Shown here: positions 6,612 to 10,953 of the stretch, in pieces
Layout of the letters: each line of letters starts with the position of its first letter
How positions within the stretch are numbered: position 1 is the first letter of the stretch
From: Haloarculaceae archaeon
Lineage (GTDB): Archaea > Halobacteriota > Halobacteria > Halobacteriales > Haloarculaceae
Reading direction: 5' to 3'
Assembly (NCBI GenBank): GCA_028274885.1
Contig: JAQCMX010000199.1
Coordinates: 1 to 10,953, forward strand
Length of the DNA stretch: 10,953 bases
Position numbers and translations under genes: made by a program
Notes under the pieces: generated by a model
The model's database searches: none
What the model saw: the letters and a program-made list of their open reading frames with translations, nothing else
What the model was told of the DNA's origin: nothing

Positions 6612-7190
6612 TCAGAAGGAACTGCTGATCGTGCCAGTTTCGTCGAGTTCGACGACGCCCCCGAACAGTTCCCGGAACTGGGAGACGAGTTCATCGTCGT
6701 GGACACCCGCAGCGAGATGGAAGATGCCGACCGCATCGTGCTGGACGAGGAGGTCGAGCAATGCCTCGACGGCCTCGTGGGTGGCCCTTTTATCGGCGTA
6801 GTAGATCATCTCCGTGATGGAGTCGATACTGACACGTCGTTTGCCCTCGTGAGTATCAAGAAATTCACCGGTCTCCTCGACGATGCCGTCGAGGTCATTG
6901 GCTGCGGGCAGGTAGTGGACGCTGTTGCTCTGTCTGCGGGTGTACCCCCGTTCCGCGGAGAGAGCGTCGAGGATCGTTGCGCGGGACTCGTCGACCTCGT
7001 AGTGTTCGAGTTTCTGTTTGACCTCCCGGGCGGTGGTCCGGGTAGAGACGATAAACAGGTTGTCGGTGTCCGTTTTCAGGAACTCGGTATCGATACGGTC
7101 CGTTTCGACGGTACTCGGATGAACCAGTAGAATGCCGGTTCCGCCCGGAACGCTGTCCGGGGTGTTCTCGATCGCTAGCGTATACTCCAT
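6612..7190 (-). CDS. KaiC/RecA-fold-like protein lacking a Walker A motif (DUF7090-type)
   Basis: This is a 192-residue soluble haloarchaeal protein of unknown function. The N-terminus MEYTLAIENTP.SVPGGTGILLVHPST aligns in layout with the first strand and P-loop region of KaiC/RAD55-type ATPases, but there is no GKT/GKS, so ATP binding in the usual way is unlikely. A Walker B-like strand is visible at 119-123 (RVSID, Asp123), followed by SITEMIYYAD as in KaiC relatives, and a C-terminal strand near VGIFHLA. STRTTAREVKQKLEHYEVD (49-67) looks like the helix after the second strand. From memory this matches haloarchaeal DUF7090 proteins. An ATG two codons upstream (7196) is also possible; 7190 is preferred because the protein then begins MEYTLAIE like its relatives and stays within leaderless spacing of the TTAAG box. 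It lies 86 bp downstream of the large PH/nuclease-like gene on the same strand. Confidence 0.82.
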   Translation of the reverse strand: MEYTLAIENTPDSVPGGTGILLVHPSTVETDRIDTEFLKTDTDNLFIVSTRTTAREVKQKLEHYEVDESRATILDALSAERGYTRRQSNSVHYLPAANDLDGIVEETGEFLDTHEGKRRVSIDSITEMIYYADKRATHEAVEALLDLLVQHDAVGIFHLAAGVHDDELVSQFRELFGGVVELDETGTISSSF

Positions 7191-7216
7191 ATGCATGTCA
7201 CACCGGCTGGCACAGT

Positions 7217-7222
7217 CTTAAG
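7217..7222 (-). promoter_or_regulatory. TATA-like box of the KaiC-like gene
   Basis: CTTAAG, within GGCTTAAGAC on the minus strand, is centred 24 bp ahead of the ATG at 7196 and 30 bp ahead of the ATG at 7190. It gives this gene its own promoter even though the larger gene upstream lies on the same strand only 86 bp away. Confidence 0.45.
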
Positions 7223-7276
7223 CCTGCGGACTCTATAGCCTCGCACGACCGGTGACAGAGCACCTTTATGAGGATC

Positions 7277-9235
7277 TCAGCGCTTTCGGTCCTGTTCGAC
7301 CGCAGTCCGAACCCGGTCCCGGACACCCTCCGAGAGGAGTTGTTCTGTGAGTTCGTTCAGTCCGAGGACCCTGAGGTCAAGTTCCCGCGCACGCTCGCTC
7401 GCGGCCTCGCTGATCGATCCGTTCGTCACCAGTGTCGCGCTGTCAGCCCCGTCGCTGCTGTCTCGCACGGCCGCACACCGTTCGATCATCGTCGAACCGA
7501 GCGGGTCACGATCAGACAGATCGGGTGCCCAGAGCAGCATCCGGTACTCGGGGTCTTGCTGGACTGCAAGAATGTCGTATACGGCCTCGCCGGTCGTTTT
7601 GAAAACGGTCGTGGACCACCCCTTGGCCTCCCAGAGATCCGCGACGAGTGCACTCAGGCCATCTCCGGTCAGTGTCGTCAGATCCCCACGGACCGCAGCC
7701 GCCGACGCCCGGCCCTCTGTGTCCCCCGGTGTTTGGTCCCCCTTCTGGGGGTCAGACCAGGAACCCTTCCCATCCGGGGAGACGCCTTCCCGGGGTTCGG
7801 TCTGTGGCCCCGTTTCGCCCGAGTCACTCTGATCTTGGCCCGGCTCGTCCAGACGGCCGGTTAGTTCCCGGCCCTCCGGATCGGTGTCTTGTTCCGGGGT
7901 CGCGTCGGTGGTGGCTCGGTCGGTTTCCGGTTGCTCGTCGGGGACGGCCCCGTCGAGCCGATCCGAAACCGTGTTCAGGCGGTCCTGGATGTCATCCACC
8001 CGGTCTGGCCGAACCTCACGGGCGAGTTGGTTTGCGCGTTCGAACTGGCTCCGGGCCTGTTCGTAGCCCTGCTTGGCCTGGTCTCGTTGTCCGTCGATTG
8101 CGAGTTTGTCACCCGCGCGAAGCCACTGGTCGCCGGCCTGGATGAACCCCTCGATCGCCGCGTCAGCGGATGTCTGTGCGCGCTGCCGGATCCGGTCACT
8201 GTCGGCTACGAACGAGGAAGAATCGGTCCCCCAGACAAGTTCGAGGATATCACGGTAGGCCTGGAAGGCAAGCTTCCACCGCTGTGCCGCCTCCTGGGGA
8301 CGGTCGATCTGTGCGGCACGATATCGGATGGTGTCCGCATCCATGCGGGGTCCCACACGGAGCAGTTCCTGTTCGCCGGCTGCCCCGCGTATCCGCCGGC
8401 TCAGCACCGAATCGGCGGGGGTGTTCCCTGCCTCGTTGTAGGCCGTTTCGTAGGCCGCAAGCGCCAGGTCGTACGCGTTTGCGGCCTCCTTGTAGTCGCC
8501 AGCCTGCCAGGCGTTCTGTGCGCGGGCGTGTACCTGCCCGCCTCGCTGTGCGTAGGCGGCTCGATGGACTGCAGCCACCTGTGGTTCGAGCGAAGCGGCA
8601 CGCTCGTCGACCTGCTCGGCCAGTATTGCCCCGACATCCCTGGCGTGGGTTCGGGCTGTCTCGAGGGTCTCGGGTGTGGCTTCGACAGCTGCCATGGCGT
8701 CTGCTGGCTCATTAGCTGCGAGTCGTTCGCTGGCCTGCTGGATCTGGCTCTCAGCGTCGTCCAGTAGTCGTTGGGCGCTCACCCAGCACTGGGCCACCGC
8801 GTCAATGTACTCAGCAGCGGCCGACGGATCACCCCGGCAGGGGAATCGCCACGTCGCTCCGTCGAGGGTTTCGACGGTCAACACGTTCGTTCGGAACCGC
8901 CCACTTTCGACGCCGGTCTGGACGACCGTTTCGAGCCGAACAGAGTGTTGCCCGTCCCCGCTGTCCTGTCCGAGGACAACCAGCAGCCGAACGTTTGTCA
9001 CGAGCGCGAGTGCCTGATACCCGTCGTCGGGTTCGTAGGTCCGTTCCGTGGACCTACCCGTAATCTGCAGGCCGCTCCTTTTGTTTCGAAGCACGTAGGC
9101 TGGCCGTTCGTCGGGTTTGAGATACGAACCAACTGGCTTGTCGTGGAGCAGTGTCCCACCGAACAGTCCCCCTGTCGACGCCGAACGGAGAATGTCGTGA
9201 TCCCTGTCCTCGGTCAGGTCGATTATAGCATCCAT
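7277..9235 (-). CDS. Multidomain protein: PH-like domain, helical/TPR-like region, degenerate restriction-endonuclease-fold C-terminus
   Basis: I know no experimentally named relative. In order, the 652 residues hold: a beta-rich PH-like domain (about 26-135) with GSYLKPDERPAYVLRNKRSGLQI, YQALALVTNVRLLVVLGQ and VLTVETLDGATWRFP; a long Ala/Gln/Glu-rich helical region (about 138-428) with TPR-like pieces such as WQAGDYKEAANAYDLALAAY (243-262) and a similar one near 374-405; a disordered acidic linker (about 429-515); and a C-terminal Mrr-like endonuclease fold (about 518-635). In the last, YDILAV (553-558) places the metal-binding Asp554, but the expected QxK is replaced by RMLLWAP (565-571), so cleavage is doubtful. 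The later part (SATLVTNGSISEAASERAREL...LGLNEL) follows Mrr-type domains well. There is no signal peptide or membrane segment. The ATG at 9235 is chosen over TTG at 9295, which lies within the promoter. Domain calls are by eye. Confidence 0.78.
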   Translation of the reverse strand: MDAIIDLTEDRDHDILRSASTGGLFGGTLLHDKPVGSYLKPDERPAYVLRNKRSGLQITGRSTERTYEPDDGYQALALVTNVRLLVVLGQDSGDGQHSVRLETVVQTGVESGRFRTNVLTVETLDGATWRFPCRGDPSAAAEYIDAVAQCWVSAQRLLDDAESQIQQASERLAANEPADAMAAVEATPETLETARTHARDVGAILAEQVDERAASLEPQVAAVHRAAYAQRGGQVHARAQNAWQAGDYKEAANAYDLALAAYETAYNEAGNTPADSVLSRRIRGAAGEQELLRVGPRMDADTIRYRAAQIDRPQEAAQRWKLAFQAYRDILELVWGTDSSSFVADSDRIRQRAQTSADAAIEGFIQAGDQWLRAGDKLAIDGQRDQAKQGYEQARSQFERANQLAREVRPDRVDDIQDRLNTVSDRLDGAVPDEQPETDRATTDATPEQDTDPEGRELTGRLDEPGQDQSDSGETGPQTEPREGVSPDGKGSWSDPQKGDQTPGDTEGRASAAAVRGDLTTLTGDGLSALVADLWEAKGWSTTVFKTTGEAVYDILAVQQDPEYRMLLWAPDLSDRDPLGSTMIERCAAVRDSSDGADSATLVTNGSISEAASERARELDLRVLGLNELTEQLLSEGVRDRVRTAVEQDRKR

Positions 9236-9278
9236 CCCCCTCAGATCCGGTTGTTCGTTGCTTGATTCCGGGTCACAG

Positions 9279-9300
9279 TAAATACTTCGGCACAAATTTA
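9279..9300 (-). promoter_or_regulatory. Promoter region of the PH/nuclease-like gene
   Basis: Two TATA-like boxes read on the minus strand: TATTTA (9279-9284) and TAAATTT (9294-9300). They would start transcripts roughly 20 or 35 nt ahead of the ATG at 9235. A GAGGGGG run immediately precedes that ATG and could act as a weak Shine-Dalgarno sequence, though its spacing is short. Which box is used cannot be decided. Confidence 0.4.
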
Positions 9301-9358
9301 TCTTCTGTCCGGTCTGGTTACTGGAGAGTCAGCAGAGCCGGGTTCAAAAACAGCATCC

Positions 9359-9372
9359 GGTCTAACTAGACC
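9359..9372. repeat. Palindrome at the left side of the tnpB remnant
   Basis: GGTCTA-AC-TAGACC is a perfect 6-bp inverted repeat, and a partial copy of its left flank (TCCGGTCT) also occurs 48 bp upstream. It lies where recognisable TnpB-frame coding begins. IS200/IS605 elements carry subterminal hairpins, so it might be a relic of the left end, but it may equally be chance. Confidence 0.25.
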
Positions 9373-10278
9373 ATCCGCCTCAAACAACAAGGCCACACTC
9401 GCACCGAGATACAACGAGAGGTTGACCGCAACGACTTCTTGCGGAACAACGAGTGTGGGGTCGTCGGCAAAGCCCTCCAAACGTGGGATTTCTACCAGTC
9501 ACTTCTTGACCGGTGGCACGAACAGGATGACCCTGATAGCGGCAAGTCGACGCCACCGAGTACGGACTGTAGTCGGGTAGATATCAACGAGCGTAACGTC
9601 GCACTCACAGCTCTCGACCACGACGGTTCGGACAAAGGGCACGCTCGTCCTCGACTATGGACGGGTCAAGCAGGAACGCCAATGCTACCACACTATTGCC
9701 ACTCGGTATCAGGAACAGGGCAAGACGAGCATCTACCAGAAACTCGTAACAAAAAAGAGCGATTCACCAAGTGGGTGTTGCATCGGTTCTCCCGTGCTGT
9801 CATGGAATTCGCAGAGCAGTTCTCGAACCCGGTTATCGTGTTCGAGGATGTGAGAGGTATCCGAGACGAAGTCAAGTACGGGACGTATATGAACCGCCGA
9901 TTGCACAAACTCCCGTTCCACAAGTTCGAGAAATTCACCCCGTACAAACCAACGTGGCGAGAGATTCCGACGGACACGGTGGACACTTAGTATAACTCGA
10001 AGACGTGTTCGTGCTGTGGTGAGCGTGGGTATCGGCAGGGGCGGCGGTTCCGGTGTACGAACGACGAGTGTGACGTGGTGTAAGACCACGCTGACCGAAA
10101 TGCGTCGGTGAACATTGCATGGCGCGAGAGGGCGAAAATCGACGGTAACGAATCGGGTTACCGGACTCACAAAACCCAACCACAGGTTTTGTTGGTGCGT
10201 CTGTCCGGATCGGGGCGTGTAAGCCGCCAAACCGAATCCCGCTCGCTTGCCGAGCAGGCAGTGCTATCGCACGGCTGA
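9370..10278 (+). pseudogene. tnpB: Decayed TnpB (IS200/IS605-type RNA-guided nuclease / OrfB)
   Basis: This is a relic of an IS200/IS605-family tnpB. Recognisable pieces are: an N-terminal helical segment (TIRLKQQGHTRTEIQREVDR, then GVVGKALQTWDFYQSLLDRW); RuvC-I VDINERNVALTALD at 9571 on; a piece in a second frame at about 9629-9745 (RTKGTLVLDYGRVKQERQ); RuvC-II VIVFEDVRGI near 9835; YGTYMNRRLHKLPFHKFEKF; the zinc finger CSCCGE...RCTNDEC (10009-10071); RuvC-III DHADRNASVNIA; and the tail RLSGSGRVS to TGA at 10276. Disruptions are a frame change near 9621-9629, a one-base loss near 9746, TAG at 9988 and TAA at 10081, the last two explainable as CAG/CAA to TAG/TAA changes. Roughly 100 residues expected between the N-terminal helices and RuvC-I are missing. 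The catalytic Asp/Glu/Asp and zinc cysteines survive, so decay looks recent. No tnpA is present. Confidence 0.9.
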
Positions 10279-10290
10279 AGAAATTAGAAA

Positions 10291-10316
10291 AGCCTCGGGC
10301 GCGGTGGTTCGAGGCT
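10291..10316. repeat. Hairpin after the tnpB remnant, candidate right-end/omegaRNA structure
   Basis: AGCCTCG-(12 nt)-CGAGGCT is a perfect 7-bp inverted repeat starting 12 nt after the tnpB stop. In IS200/IS605 elements a subterminal hairpin near the right end is recognised by the transposase, and the RNA guide of TnpB is made from the tnpB 3' end and right end. Position fits that role. It could instead be a transcription terminator. Confidence 0.5.
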
Positions 10317-10332
10317 GTTTACCAGGGGAACC

Positions 10333-10338
10333 TATTTT
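10333..10338 (+). promoter_or_regulatory. TATA-like box of the CARDB-like gene
   Basis: TATTTT is centred about 28 bp before the ATG at 10364, again the leaderless spacing seen elsewhere in the window. It supports that ATG as the true start, which matters because the protein then has no signal peptide. Confidence 0.45.
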
Positions 10339-10363
10339 GCCCACGTGCTCGTAGATCCGGCCG

Positions 10364-10953
10364 ATGACAGACGAGGTTGACGCCGAATTTGCCGTCAGCG
10401 TAGCGGAGACGAGCGCGCCCGTCGAGGCAGGCGAGACGCTGACGGTGACCGTGATGATCGAAAACGCATCCGACGGCGATGCGGTCGGAGAGGTATCACT
10501 GCAGCGGGGAAACGAGGCTGTCGACACCTCCGAGGTCGAACTCGAGGCCGGAGTGTCCGAGTCGGTGGATCTGGCGTGGGATACCTCGGCGGAGGATGTC
10601 GGGGATCACGAGCTCGTGGTAGCAACACCCATGGAGAACGTTTCAACGGATGGAACAGTCGAACAGGCACCGGCGACGTTCGAGATCGAGATTACTCACG
10701 TCCCCGAACACGTCACGCCGGGGGTGGCCGTGGCGATCGAGGTCACCGTCGAAAATACGGGAACGCTCGAAGGAACCCAGGATATCGAGTTTTCGATAGA
10801 CGACACCGTCGAACACACTGAACAGGGCTTGACGCTCGCTGGGCAGGAATCCGAAACCATCATTTACACCTACGAGACGACCGGGGACGTTAGAACGGAG
10901 ATCCCGATCACCGTTGCAAGCGAGGACGACGAGACCAGCGACACTGTCCCCAT
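10364..10953 (+). CDS. CARDB/Ig-like beta-sandwich repeat protein, 3' end outside the window
   Basis: An open frame starts at ATG 10364 and runs off the window end after 196 codons. It encodes at least two beta-sandwich repeats. Repeat one (about 8-85) reads FAVSVAETSAPVEAGETLTV...VMIENASDGDAVGEV...LEAGVSESVDLAWDT...VGDHELVV. Repeat two (about 92-192) reads FEIEITHVPEHVTPGVAVAI...VTVENTGTLEGTQDIEFSID...LTLAGQESETIIYTYETTGDV. The layout of V-x-V-x-V-x-N-T/A-G then D/E-rich loops is that of CARDB and related adhesion modules. Such repeats normally lie outside the cell, yet no signal peptide, Tat motif or lipobox is visible at this start and a TATA-like box sits right before it. The protein is very acidic and nearly Cys-free. 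It begins 85 bp after the tnpB relic. Total size and C-terminal anchor are unknown. Confidence 0.75.
   Translation, partial: MTDEVDAEFAVSVAETSAPVEAGETLTVTVMIENASDGDAVGEVSLQRGNEAVDTSEVELEAGVSESVDLAWDTSAEDVGDHELVVATPMENVSTDGTVEQAPATFEIEITHVPEHVTPGVAVAIEVTVENTGTLEGTQDIEFSIDDTVEHTEQGLTLAGQESETIIYTYETTGDVRTEIPITVASEDDETSDTVP

Noticed and set aside
7889..8767. Plus-strand open frame of 292 codons opposite the PH/nuclease-like gene
   Set aside because: Composition rich in Cys, Gly, Val and Arg, unlike haloarchaeal proteins; no promoter-like site; antisense shadow.
9339..9365. GCCGGGTTCAAAA resembling a tRNA T-arm
   Set aside because: The bases that follow do not complete the T-stem and no acceptor stem, anticodon arm or D-arm is present upstream.

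Overview
The window looks like chromosomal DNA of a halophilic archaeon (class Halobacteria). The evidence is GC-rich coding with C/G-ending codons, very acidic proteins (many Asp/Glu, few Lys), an archaeal transcription factor B, short AT-rich TATA-like boxes about 25-30 bp ahead of start codons with almost no leader, twin-arginine signal peptides with lipoboxes, and small proteins typical of haloarchaea. The genus cannot be fixed from the sequence alone.

Layout. 115-1362 (+) is a SufS-type cysteine desulfurase. It meets end to end, with no spacer, a TFB gene on the opposite strand (1363-2400, -). An AT-rich divergent intergenic region (2401-2676) follows. Next come two translationally overlapping genes: an aldo/keto reductase (2677-3678) and an enolase-superfamily dipeptide epimerase (3675-4736). 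Two tandem paralogous thioredoxin-fold (DsbA-like) Tat lipoproteins lie at 4802-5422 and 5497-6180, each with its own leaderless-type promoter. On the minus strand are a 52-residue zinc-binding mini-protein (6250-6408), a KaiC/RecA-fold-like protein without a P-loop (6612-7190), and a 652-residue protein that appears to join a PH-like N-terminal domain, a helical/TPR-like middle, an acidic linker and a restriction-endonuclease-fold C-terminus lacking the usual catalytic lysine (7277-9235). From about 9370 to 10278 there is a decayed IS200/IS605-type tnpB with frameshifts and in-frame stops, followed by a hairpin. The window ends inside a CARDB/Ig-like repeat protein (10364 onward, incomplete).

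How the parts relate. SufS supplies sulfur for Fe-S clusters, and the Dsb-like pair probably handles disulfides of exported proteins. The reductase and epimerase are very likely expressed together, but the pathway is not evident. The 9235-6612 minus-strand pair is poorly characterised and the most interesting intact part of the window. No complete mobile element, rRNA, tRNA or CRISPR array was seen. No clearly new defence or mobile system can be demonstrated; the strongest candidates for novelty are the PH/REase-like fusion and the relic TnpB 3' end, which may carry an omegaRNA-like segment.
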